Part shown: piece after piece, positions 17,240-25,114 of the stretch | Layout of the letters: every line of letters starts with the position of its first letter | Numbering within the stretch: the first letter of the stretch is position 1 | Source: Pseudomonas cremoricolorata | Lineage (GTDB): Bacteria; Pseudomonadota; Gammaproteobacteria; Pseudomonadales; Pseudomonadaceae | Assembly: GCF_000759535.1 (NCBI RefSeq) | Contig: NZ_CP009455.1 | Coordinates: 1,488,001-1,552,000, forward strand | Length of the DNA stretch: 64,000 nt | Direction of reading: 5' to 3' | Translations under genes and position numbers: made by a program | The notes under the pieces: model-generated | Database searches by the model: none | The model's input: the letters and a program-made list of their open reading frames with translations, nothing else | What the model was told of the DNA's origin: nothing

Positions 17240-19252
17240 GTGACCGACTCCCCGCTGCCGTCTCTAAACGGCTTGTTCGACTATCCCTCCCTTGACCCAT
17301 ACGCCGTGCAACAGGCGTTCGCCGAACGCTGCGTCGCGCAGCGCAGCGCGCTGGCCGCCCTCCTCGCCGAGCACAGCCAGGTGCCTGCGTGGAGCACCCT
17401 GGTAGCCGCCGTGGAAGCGCTCGACCGGCAGGTCCAAGACTTGTTCCACAGCCTCGTGCCGCTGGCCTATGAAGGTGAGCAATGGGCCGTGTCGGTCGAC
17501 AATTGTTACCAGCAACTGCGTGATTGGGAGCTGCACAAGTACCAGTCAGCCGAGCTGTATCAGGCTTATCTGGTAATCGATGGCGCTGTGCTGGAGCCTG
17601 CCCAGCGCGTGCTGCTGGCGCGGATTCTGGAGGATTTCCAGCGCAATGGTGCGGCGCTGGCGCCGCTGCAACGTCAGCAATTGCAGCAAACCGACCGCGC
17701 CATCGCCGCCCTCGAGCAGCAATTTTTGACCAACTTGGACAATGCCCGTGATGCCTGGAGCCTGCTGCTCGATGACAATGCCCGTCTGGCCGGGGTGCCT
17801 GAGGCCGAGCAGGCGCGTCTGGCGGCCCGCGCTCAGGCTCGCGGTGACAGTGGCTGGCTGATCGAGCTGAATGACACCACTGTCGAGACCCTGCTGTGCT
17901 GGGCGGATGAACGTGATCTGCGCGAGCAGGTGTACCGCGCCCAGCACACCCTCGCCTGCGACCTGGGCACTGATCCGCAGCTGGATAACGGCCCGGTGCT
18001 GGTGGCCCTGCTGCGCCTGCGCCACGAGCGCGCGCAACTGCTGGGCGCCGAGGACGCGCTGGCGTTGAGCCTGCGTAACAAGGATGCCAAGGGTCAGGCT
18101 GAGGTCGAGGCATTCCTCACCACTTTGCTGGACGACAACCGGCCACGCGTTCAGGCCGACCTCGAAGCGCTGCAGGCCGAAGCCGTGCGTCAGGGGCTCG
18201 ACGAACTGCAACCGTGGGATGTGGCGTACCTGTCGCGCTGTCTGAACAGCGCCGAGGATGACCAACTCGATGCGCGGCTGCGCCAAGGCTTCCCCCTCGA
18301 ATCGGCTCTCGAAGGTTTGTATGCCCTCTATGAGCGGCTGTTCGGCCTGACCCTGACCCCGATAGAAACGGCCGCGTGGCAGCCCGATGTCCAGGCGTTG
18401 CAGGTCAGCGAGGCAGGCGTGGTACTGGGGCATATTTACCTGGATGCCTACGAACGTCCGGGCAAGGCAGCGTGGCCCTACAGCTATCCGATGCGTGCTC
18501 GCCATGTTCTGGCGCAGGGTTCGGCAAGCCTGCCGCTGGCGCTGATCTCGTGCAGCTTCGAGCGCCCGCTTGCAGGTACTTCGGCGTACTTGACGCACCT
18601 CGACCTGTGCAAATTGTTCCATGAGTTTGGGCATGCCGTGCACCAAGTGCTGGCCGCTAACGACCAGCGCCGGTTGAATCGCATCGACGTTGCTACCTTG
18701 GGGGCCGATCACGTCGAGTTCGTCGGCACTGTGCTGGAGCAGTGGTGCTGGTCGGCGCACACCCTTCAGCAGTTGCACCGTCCTCAGGCAGGTGAGCCGA
18801 AGGCCTCGTTGGAAGACTTAGAGCAGTGGCTGGCGAGCAAGCGCCGTTGGCAAGCGGTGGACGAAGCCCGGCGTCTGCGGCGCGCCTGGTTCGATGTGCA
18901 TGCCCACAGCGGTAGCGCAGCCCGACAAGACGTGCGCGCCCTCGCCGTGGCCGCCAACCAGGCAGCAGGCTTACCCGAGACCTTCGCGCACGAGCGCTTC
19001 GCCGAATCGTTCGATTACCTGGTGACCGGTTACGACGCAGGCTACTACTGCTATGCCTGGGCCCAGGCCCATGCCATCGACGCCTTCACGCGATTCGAAC
19101 AAGCGCCTGCTGACGAAGCGGGAATGGGCAGGGAGCTGCGCCAGGAGATTCTGTCGCAGGGGGCCGTGCGCAGCATGACGGCGTCTTTCGAAGCCTTCAT
19201 GGGGCGGCCGCTGTCACTGCAGGCCTATGCAGCCCGTCGGGGTACGGCCTGA
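17240..19252 (+). CDS. Second M3-family metallopeptidase (PrlC paralogue)
   Basis: Encodes 670 residues from a GTG with a GAGGT ribosome-binding site. It is collinear with PrlC but strongly diverged. The zinc motif is intact at H461-E-F-G-H465 (KLFHEFGHAVHQVL), with the glutamate ligand in HVEFVGTVLEQWCW and the C-terminal DAGYYCYAWAQAHAID helix. PrlC's corresponding C-terminal region reads GYYSYKWAEVLSADAFSRF. It is probably an active oligopeptidase with different specificity. It lies 103 bp downstream of the prlC unit in the same direction. Tandem M3 genes suggest ancient duplication. Confidence 0.9.
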   Translation: MTDSPLPSLNGLFDYPSLDPYAVQQAFAERCVAQRSALAALLAEHSQVPAWSTLVAAVEALDRQVQDLFHSLVPLAYEGEQWAVSVDNCYQQLRDWELHKYQSAELYQAYLVIDGAVLEPAQRVLLARILEDFQRNGAALAPLQRQQLQQTDRAIAALEQQFLTNLDNARDAWSLLLDDNARLAGVPEAEQARLAARAQARGDSGWLIELNDTTVETLLCWADERDLREQVYRAQHTLACDLGTDPQLDNGPVLVALLRLRHERAQLLGAEDALALSLRNKDAKGQAEVEAFLTTLLDDNRPRVQADLEALQAEAVRQGLDELQPWDVAYLSRCLNSAEDDQLDARLRQGFPLESALEGLYALYERLFGLTLTPIETAAWQPDVQALQVSEAGVVLGHIYLDAYERPGKAAWPYSYPMRARHVLAQGSASLPLALISCSFERPLAGTSAYLTHLDLCKLFHEFGHAVHQVLAANDQRRLNRIDVATLGADHVEFVGTVLEQWCWSAHTLQQLHRPQAGEPKASLEDLEQWLASKRRWQAVDEARRLRRAWFDVHAHSGSAARQDVRALAVAANQAAGLPETFAHERFAESFDYLVTGYDAGYYCYAWAQAHAIDAFTRFEQAPADEAGMGRELRQEILSQGAVRSMTASFEAFMGRPLSLQAYAARRGTA

Positions 19253-19275
19253 TAGCGGTAGCAGGTTGACTGTCA

Positions 19276-19307
19276 CCGATGCACTGTATGTAAATACAGT
19301 GCATCGG
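19276..19307 (+). promoter_or_regulatory. SOS (LexA) box inside a perfect 14-bp-arm palindrome
   Basis: The core at 19284-19299 is CTGTATGTAAATACAG, an exact CTGT-N8-ACAG LexA box. Flanking bases extend the symmetry to perfect 14-base arms around a GTAA centre. It ends 9 bp before the ATG of the radical SAM gene, so LexA binding would block its transcription or initiation. The P. aeruginosa orthologue PA0069 is, as I recall, in the LexA regulon. Confidence 0.88.
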
Positions 19308-19316
19308 GTACCCAGC

Positions 19317-20372
19317 ATGAACCCCCCCGTCATTCGTGGTCGTGGCACCGCGGACAATCCCCACAACCGATTCGCCGCCACCCGCTCGGTGGCCGAGGAC
19401 GATGGCTGGTATCAGGAGGTGCCGCCGACCCAGACCACCGAGGTGCGTTTCGAACAGGCGAAAACCATCATCGCCCGCAACACCTCCCCCGACCTGCCCT
19501 TCGACCGCTCGATCAACCCCTATCGCGGTTGCGAGCACGGCTGTATCTACTGCTACGCCCGCCCCTCCCATGCCTATTGGGACATGTCGCCAGGGCTGGA
19601 TTTCGAAACCCGGCTGATCGCCAAGAGCAACGCTGCCGAGGTGCTTGAGCAACAGTTGAGCAAACCGGGGTATGTCTGCGCGCCGATCAACCTGGGGGCG
19701 AACACTGACCCGTACCAGCCCATCGAACGCGAGCAGCGCCTGAGCCGCCAAGTGCTGGAGGTGCTGTTGCGCTATCGCCATCCGGTGACCATCGTCACCA
19801 AAGGCTCGCTGGTGCTGCGCGACCTCGATCTGCTCAGCGAGCTGGCCGAGCGGCGCCTGGTACGGGTAATGATCAGCCTGACCACCCTGGACAACGAACT
19901 CAAACGCACCCTTGAACCTCGAGCCGCTTCGCCCGCCGCCCGCCTGCGGGCCATTCGCGTGCTGCGCGAAGCCGAGGTTCCGGTTGGCGTGTTGTGCTCG
20001 CCCATCATTCCGATGATCAACGACTGCGAGCTGGAGCGCTTGCTCGAAGCGGCCAAGCAGGCCGGTGCACAGAGCGCCGCCTACATGCTGCTGCGCCTGC
20101 CGCGCGAGGTGGCGCCGCTGTTCGAGCAGTGGCTGCACGACCACTACCCGCAGCGCGCCAACCATGTGCTCAGCCTGATCCGCCAGAGCCGCGGCGGCGA
20201 GCTGTACGACAGCCGCTTTGGTGAGCGCATGCGCGGCGAAGGCGTGTTCGCCGAACTGCTGGCCCAGCGCTTCGCCAAGGCCATGCGCCGCATGCAGTTC
20301 GCTGGGCGCGAGGCGTTGGCGCTGGACTGCTCGGCGTTCGCGCCGCCGGGGGAGCAGATGCGCTTGTTTTGA
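19317..20372 (+). CDS. PA0069-family radical SAM protein (SplB-like)
   Basis: Encodes 351 residues from the ATG at 19317. The radical-SAM iron-sulfur motif is C72-x3-C76-x2-C79 (YRGCEHGCIYCYARPSHAYW), followed by a TIM-barrel core (PVTIVTKGSLVLRDLDLL, VPVGVLCSPIIPMINDCELE). The family resembles spore photoproduct lyase, so a DNA-repair role is an attractive inference, strengthened by the LexA box at its start. The substrate is unproven. The C-terminal region is helical and basic (KAMRRMQFAGREAL). Confidence 0.9.
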   Translation: MNPPVIRGRGTADNPHNRFAATRSVAEDDGWYQEVPPTQTTEVRFEQAKTIIARNTSPDLPFDRSINPYRGCEHGCIYCYARPSHAYWDMSPGLDFETRLIAKSNAAEVLEQQLSKPGYVCAPINLGANTDPYQPIEREQRLSRQVLEVLLRYRHPVTIVTKGSLVLRDLDLLSELAERRLVRVMISLTTLDNELKRTLEPRAASPAARLRAIRVLREAEVPVGVLCSPIIPMINDCELERLLEAAKQAGAQSAAYMLLRLPREVAPLFEQWLHDHYPQRANHVLSLIRQSRGGELYDSRFGERMRGEGVFAELLAQRFAKAMRRMQFAGREALALDCSAFAPPGEQMRLF

Positions 20373-20803
20373 GCGTGCTTCGCAACGGCTCCCGGGCTGC
20401 TTACTCCCAGTTGGCCGGGGTGGAAAAGTCCCAGATAAATCGGAAGACCCACTCGCGTGTTGTCGGAATATTCCTTGTCGTTCGATAAGCGCGGGTGAAT
20501 GCCCGATAACGGAGGTGGAGGCTTACCAAGCCAACAATCCCACTAAACCCAACCAACAATTTCGCTCATGGCTCTTGGCAACTAATGCTTTTTTGCTATT
20601 ATCGAAAACCCGCCGAACCCATCTAGGACGCGTGTTCTAGACCCTCCGCAATTAAGTTTCAGTTAAGTTTTCTCCGATAGCGTAGGAAACCAGTCGTCAC
20701 CGACTGTGATTTCTGGTCTTCGTGTGTCATCTAATTCCGCGCATAGCCTGAATCTTTCAACCGGTAAACGGATCTCACCTACTCACCGTCAAGAGGATCA
20801 ATC
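20373..20803. other. 431-bp intergenic leader of the carbonic anhydrase gene
   Basis: I see no credible coding region. The segment is more AT-rich than its neighbours. It contains the promoter-like elements at 20575-20602, a GGCTT-acc-AAGCC mini-hairpin at 20520-20532, the direct repeat TTAAGTTT at 20652-20659 and 20663-20670 (11-bp period), and a CAGTCG-tcac-CGACTG stem near 20691-20706. The distance from the predicted start site to the ATG implies a leader of about 195 nt, unless another promoter lies closer. Confidence 0.6.
20575..20602 (+). promoter_or_regulatory. Sigma-70-type promoter for carbonic anhydrase
   Basis: TTGGCA at 20575-20580 and TATTAT at 20597-20602 are separated by 16 bp, close to consensus on both boxes. 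It is the only strong candidate in this gap. Confidence 0.55.
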
Positions 20804-21523
20804 ATGCCCGTAAAGGACCCATCCAAGCCCGTCCCGGCTGCACCCGCAGAGAGCGCTGATGCTGCCATGAAGCACATCGTCGACGGCTTTCTGCGGTTCC
20901 ACACTGAAGTGTTCCCCGAGCGTCAGGAGCTGTTCAAGAAGCTGGCCACCGCGCAGAAGCCGCGCGCCATGTTCATCACCTGCGCCGACTCGCGGATCGT
21001 GCCTGAGCTGATCACCCAGAGCTCGCCAGGCGATCTGTTCGTCACCCGTAACGTCGGTAACGTCGTACCGCCCTACGGTCAAATGAACGGTGGTGTCTCG
21101 AGCGCCATCGAGTACGCGGTACTGGCCCTGGGCGTGCACCACATCATCATCTGTGGCCACTCCGATTGCGGCGCCATGCGCGCGGTGCTCAACCCCCGTT
21201 CGCTGGACAAGATGCCGACCGTTTCTGCCTGGCTGCGCCATGCCGAAGTGGCGCGCACGGTCATCGAAGACAACTGCGCCTGCGGCAGCGAGCACGAAAG
21301 CATGCAGCTGCTGACCAAGGAAAACGTCATCGCCCAGCTGCACCACCTACGTACGCACCCGTCGGTGGCCTCGCGTCTGGCAGCGGGCCAGCTGTACATC
21401 CATGGCTGGATCTACGACATCGAAACCAGCCAGATCGAAGCCTACGATGCTGCCAGCGACCGCTTCCTGCCGCTGACCGAAGGTGACTCGATTCCCTGCG
21501 CCACTCCGAGAGGCCGCTACTAA
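20804..21523 (+). CDS. Beta-class carbonic anhydrase
   Basis: Encodes 239 residues and interconverts CO2 and bicarbonate in the cytoplasm. Zinc ligands are visible: Cys60 with Asp62 and Arg64 (FITCADSRIVPEL), His119 and Cys122 (IICGHSDCGAM). This resembles CynT/Can-type enzymes. AAGAGGATC precedes the ATG. The next gene is a SulP transporter, a pairing often seen for bicarbonate handling. No cyanase gene is nearby, so a cyanate role is not supported. Confidence 0.95.
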   Translation: MPVKDPSKPVPAAPAESADAAMKHIVDGFLRFHTEVFPERQELFKKLATAQKPRAMFITCADSRIVPELITQSSPGDLFVTRNVGNVVPPYGQMNGGVSSAIEYAVLALGVHHIIICGHSDCGAMRAVLNPRSLDKMPTVSAWLRHAEVARTVIEDNCACGSEHESMQLLTKENVIAQLHHLRTHPSVASRLAAGQLYIHGWIYDIETSQIEAYDAASDRFLPLTEGDSIPCATPRGRY

Positions 21524-21711
21524 GCGTCCCGTCCCGCTGCACATGTCTTGATAGCCGGCTGCACCCTGTGGGTGCGGCGCGGTCATCGCCTGCCTTGAAA
21601 CGCCCCGTTCGGCCTGCCGGTTTTTTCACTGGCGGTTTGCGCCTGCGCGCCGTTCGGGGTTCCGCGTGCTGACGGCCAGTGGAATGGCCGGACAATTGAG
21701 AAAGGAGCGTC

Positions 21712-23247
21712 ATGGTGAACACGACACAGATGAAAGCAGCGCTGCCGCGTGAATTACTGGCATCGGTGGTGGTATTTCTGGTGGCCCTGCCGTTGTGCAT
21801 GGGCATCGCCATCGCCTCGGGCATGCCACCGGCCAAGGGCTTGATCACCGGTATCATCGGCGGCATCGTGGTGGGCTTCATCGCCGGTTCACCGCTACAG
21901 GTCAGTGGTCCGGCTGCGGGCCTTGCGGTGCTGGTGTTCGAACTGGTGCGCCAGCATGGCATGGCCATGCTCGGGCCGATTCTGCTGCTGGCTGGGCTGT
22001 TGCAACTGCTGGCCGGGCGTTTCCGCCTGGGCTGCTGGTTCCGTGTCACCGCCCCGGCGGTGGTGTACGGCATGCTCGCCGGTATCGGCGTGCTGATCGT
22101 GCTGTCGCAGATCCACGTGATGTTCGACACCGCCCCGCAGCCCTCAGGCCTGCAGAACCTGCTGGGTTTCCCCGCCACCTTGGCCGAAGCCTTGCCTTTG
22201 GGTAGCGGCGGCATCGGCTGGCAGGCCGGGCTGCTGGGCCTGGGCACCATCGCCCTGATGTGGGGCTGGGAACGCTGGCGGCCGCAGCGTTTGCGCTTCG
22301 TGCCCGGCGCGTTGCTGGGCGTGGCGCTGATGACGCTGATCAGCATGGCGCTGACCCTGCCGGTCGACCGTGTGGTGGTGCCGGCGGATCTGTCCGAGGC
22401 GATCGACTGGCTGCGCCCCGACGACCTGCTGAAACTGGCCGATCCCACCTTGCTGATCGCAGCCTTCGCCCTGGCCTTCATCGCCAGCGCCGAGACGTTG
22501 TTGTCTGCCGCAGCGGTCGACCGCATGCACAACGGACAACGCTCGGACTTCGACCGCGAGCTGTCGGCGCAAGGTGTCGGCAACATGCTCTGCGGCGTGC
22601 TCGGTGCGCTGCCGATGACCGGTGTGATCGTGCGCAGCTCGGCCAACGTGCAGGCCGGGGCGCAGACGCGCTGGTCGGCGATTCTGCATGGTGTGTGGTT
22701 GCTGGCGTTCGTGGTGGCGCTGAGCAGTGTGCTGCAGCAGATTCCCATCGCCAGCCTGGCCGGTGTGCTGGTCTACACCGGGATCAAGCTGGTCGACTTC
22801 AAGGCCCTGCGCAGCCTGGGCCGGTATGGCCGGATGCCGATGCTGACCTATGCCGTGACGGCCCTGGCGATCGTCTTCACCGACCTGCTGACCGGCGTGC
22901 TGCTGGGCTTCGCCATGACCCTGCTGACCCTGGCGCTGAAAGCGGCGCGCTTGAAGATCAGCCTGATCGAGCTGGACAAGCCTGGGCACATGGAGCTGCG
23001 CCTGACCGGAGCGGCGACCTTCCTCAAGGTGCCGGCGTTGACCCAGGTGCTGGAGACGGTACCGGCCGGCACTACCCTGCATGTCCCGCTGGGCAACCTC
23101 AGCTATATCGACCATGCCTGCCTGGAGCTGCTCGAAGACTGGGGCCGCAGCGGCAAGGCCAACGGTTCCCGGCTGTGGATCGAGCAGCGCCGGCTCAAGC
23201 GCCGCATCGAAGGCAAGATGCGCAGTACGGCAGGGGCTGGGGTGTAG
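21712..23247 (+). CDS. SulP-family transporter (candidate bicarbonate transporter)
   Basis: Encodes 511 residues with about eleven hydrophobic segments typical of SulP (LLASVVVFLVALPLCMGIAI, then IASGMPPAKGLITGIIGGIV) and a short C-terminal STAS-like domain (TTLHVPLGNLSYIDHACLEL). An AAAGGAG ribosome-binding site precedes the ATG. It lies 188 bp downstream of the beta carbonic anhydrase in the same direction. SulP/BicA-like proteins carry bicarbonate as well as sulfate, so the pairing suggests inorganic-carbon handling. Ion specificity is inferred from the neighbour. Confidence 0.88.
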   Translation: MVNTTQMKAALPRELLASVVVFLVALPLCMGIAIASGMPPAKGLITGIIGGIVVGFIAGSPLQVSGPAAGLAVLVFELVRQHGMAMLGPILLLAGLLQLLAGRFRLGCWFRVTAPAVVYGMLAGIGVLIVLSQIHVMFDTAPQPSGLQNLLGFPATLAEALPLGSGGIGWQAGLLGLGTIALMWGWERWRPQRLRFVPGALLGVALMTLISMALTLPVDRVVVPADLSEAIDWLRPDDLLKLADPTLLIAAFALAFIASAETLLSAAAVDRMHNGQRSDFDRELSAQGVGNMLCGVLGALPMTGVIVRSSANVQAGAQTRWSAILHGVWLLAFVVALSSVLQQIPIASLAGVLVYTGIKLVDFKALRSLGRYGRMPMLTYAVTALAIVFTDLLTGVLLGFAMTLLTLALKAARLKISLIELDKPGHMELRLTGAATFLKVPALTQVLETVPAGTTLHVPLGNLSYIDHACLELLEDWGRSGKANGSRLWIEQRRLKRRIEGKMRSTAGAGV

Positions 23248-23271
23248 CCGAGACTGCGCTGACCCTGGAGC

Positions 23272-23913
23272 TCAGGCCGACTGGCCGAGCTCCACGCCCC
23301 ACTGCCGCGACAGGCACGGCCAGCGCTGCCAGGCGGCGCCGGTGGTGGGGCTGCTCAGGGTTTCGCGGTATTGCTCGACCGATTCCGCGGCGAAGCTCTC
23401 GTCGTCGAGCATTTCATCCACCGAATGGTGCACCACGGCATCGAGCTGGTTGGCGAACTGCTCGCCGATCAGCTGGTGGGCGATCAGGTTGGCGACGGTG
23501 GTATCCACCGGAATCAGCGGCTGGCTGAAGTGGCGGATGTACAGGTCGTTGACCTCCTCTACCAGCCGATGCGCCAGATACGCCTCATCGAGCAGGCAAT
23601 CGAGGCCGACATGGCCGCTCAGCTCGCTGGGGGGCTGCAGAAAATACGCCTCGGCGATCTGCAGCACAGGCTTGATCTGCGTTTCGATGCCCGCTTCGCG
23701 CGACACCGCATGGGCCGCTTCCAGCAGCTCCGGGACTTGCTCGATGTAGGCCATGACGAAACGGCCGAGGGTGCCCTGGGCATCCTGTTCGGGAAGCTGG
23801 ATCAGCGGATGAAGATGGGGCAGTTGCTGTTCCAGGCGTTGCTTGAGCTGGCCGGTCTGGCGCTCGTGTTGATGGGCTTGGCTGATCTGATCGCGTACTG
23901 CGGCGATGTTCAT
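23272..23913 (-). CDS. Conserved Pseudomonas hypothetical protein (PA0104-position)
   Basis: Encodes 213 residues from the ATG at 23913 (MNIAAVRDQISQAHQHERQ), with GGAG upstream. A longer frame to 23940 lacks support. It has no signal peptide or membrane segment and is mostly helical and acidic (VEEVNDLYIRHF, HHSVDEMLDDESFAAE). I do not recognise a domain. In P. aeruginosa a hypothetical gene occupies the same place after the SulP gene. It is convergent with the SulP transporter across 24 bp. Confidence 0.75.
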   Translation of the reverse strand: MNIAAVRDQISQAHQHERQTGQLKQRLEQQLPHLHPLIQLPEQDAQGTLGRFVMAYIEQVPELLEAAHAVSREAGIETQIKPVLQIAEAYFLQPPSELSGHVGLDCLLDEAYLAHRLVEEVNDLYIRHFSQPLIPVDTTVANLIAHQLIGEQFANQLDAVVHHSVDEMLDDESFAAESVEQYRETLSSPTTGAAWQRWPCLSRQWGVELGQSA

Positions 23914-24372
23914 GACAACTCCAAAGGTGTGGCGTGACAAACGGAAGACAGTAAGGTAGCTCGGTATACCGGTGACTTAAGAACGATTTGTCATAATCTG
24001 GCCCGTGGTATACCTCGTTCGCTATATAGCTTAAGTGATAGTGCTCTCCATCCTGCATCCTGCCTGGGCTGCAGCGCAATGGCTCGATAGTGCGCCAGTG
24101 CTCGGGCAAAGGCGTAGCACAGTGGCCTGAACGTCATTTTGCAACATAGGTATGATCGTCTCGGCGTTTTGCTGAGCGCTGTCATGCAGGTCGATACGTA
24201 TTGTCCGGTCGACGTCCGTTGATTGATCGCTACGCTGTCTGATGGCATTGCCGAGCAGATCGCTCACCGCCACTGCAATCTGTTTGGCCGGGGACGGCCG
24301 AGCTGCGTCTGGCTCGTCGCTTCAGCGTGGGGTACCGTGTCGCGCGTCGCCCACTTCCGATAAGCCACCGCC
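23914..24372. other. Gene-poor 459-bp gap where relatives carry the aa3 oxidase cluster
   Basis: Base composition is visibly lower in GC than the flanks, particularly 23940-24200. I see no convincing gene. On the minus strand an ATG-less frame between about 24325 and 24031 reads plausibly protein-like (SPAKQIAVAVSDLLGNAI, then VDRTIRIDLHDSAQQNAETI) but has only GTG starts and no clear ribosome-binding site. It could be a relic. In P. aeruginosa PAO1 and P. putida KT2440, the aa3 cytochrome c oxidase cluster sits exactly here. Confidence 0.5.
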
Positions 24373-25005
24373 ATGACCCGCATGCAGAAAACCCTCGTCG
24401 TCCTCATTGCCCTGGTCGGGCTGATCGGCGGCCTCGCCGTGAACCGTATACTCAACGGCAATAGCGAGTTCAATCCCGCCGAACTGGCCGATGCCGGGAT
24501 CATCCTGCTGCCGCAAAGCCGCGCCGTACCGGGCCTGCGCATGACCAACCAGGATGGACAGCCGGTGGCGCTCGACCAATTGCAGGGCAAATGGTCTCTG
24601 CTGTTCTTCGGTTACACCTACTGCCCAGACATCTGCCCCACCACCCTGGCGCAACTGCGGCAGATCAAGAGCCAACTGCCTGAAGCCACCCTGCAACGCT
24701 TGCAAGTAGTGCTGGTGAGCGTCGATCCCGAGCGTGATACCACACAACAGCTCAAGCAGTACCTGGGCTACTTCGACAAGAACTTCATCGGCCTGCGTGG
24801 GTCGATTGCCGATACTCAGACATTGGCCAACGCCCTGAGCATCCCGTTCATCCCGGCCGACACCAGCAAGCCCGGGTATACCGTCGATCACAGCGGCAAC
24901 CTGGCGGTGATTGGTCCGGACGGGCGCCAACGCGGCTTCATCCGGGCGCCGTTCAGTACACAGAAACTGGTTGCGCGGTTGCCGCAGTTGGTCAAGCGCG
25001 ATTGA
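24373..25005 (+). CDS. SCO1/SenC-type copper chaperone
   Basis: Encodes 210 residues: one N-terminal membrane anchor (LVVLIALVGLIGGLAVNRIL) and a periplasmic thioredoxin-like SCO domain. The copper site is complete: C84-P-D-I-C88 (YTYCPDICPTT) and His173 (YTVDHSGNLAV). SCO proteins deliver copper to the CuA centre of cytochrome c oxidase, and the gene normally ends the aa3 oxidase cluster. Here that cluster is absent upstream, so this copy is orphaned. It may serve another oxidase or a redox or copper-stress role. It ends at a strong terminator. Confidence 0.92.
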   Translation: MTRMQKTLVVLIALVGLIGGLAVNRILNGNSEFNPAELADAGIILLPQSRAVPGLRMTNQDGQPVALDQLQGKWSLLFFGYTYCPDICPTTLAQLRQIKSQLPEATLQRLQVVLVSVDPERDTTQQLKQYLGYFDKNFIGLRGSIADTQTLANALSIPFIPADTSKPGYTVDHSGNLAVIGPDGRQRGFIRAPFSTQKLVARLPQLVKRD

Positions 25006-25010
25006 TACCG

Positions 25011-25036
25011 CCGTTTGCGCATGCAGACGGTTTTTT
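25011..25036 (+). terminator. Intrinsic terminator after SCO gene
   Basis: CCGTTTGC-gcat-GCAGACGG forms an 8-bp stem with one G-U pair, followed immediately by TTTTTT. It begins 5 bp after the SCO stop. Confidence 0.88.
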
Positions 25037-25054
25037 GAAAAGCAGGGAGCAGAG

Positions 25055-25114
25055 ATGAAGTCGCAGGCAGTAGCGGTCGGCATTCGTGTGTGGAGCGTCA
25101 GCCATGACACGTGA
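25055..25114 (+). CDS. Possible 19-codon leader ORF overlapping the M48 gene start
   Basis: ATG at 25055 has a very good AGGGAGCAGAG ribosome-binding site and reads MKSQAVAVGIRVWSVSHDT before TGA at 25112-25114. It overlaps the first 11 bases of the following protease gene in another frame. This could couple or regulate translation of that gene. There is no independent evidence that it is made. Confidence 0.35.
   Translation: MKSQAVAVGIRVWSVSHDT

Noticed and set aside
20218..20640. Plus-strand frame extending from the radical SAM gene into the carbonic anhydrase leader
   Set aside because: Starts inside the radical SAM coding sequence in another frame and the part beyond it is low-quality sequence without a start signal.
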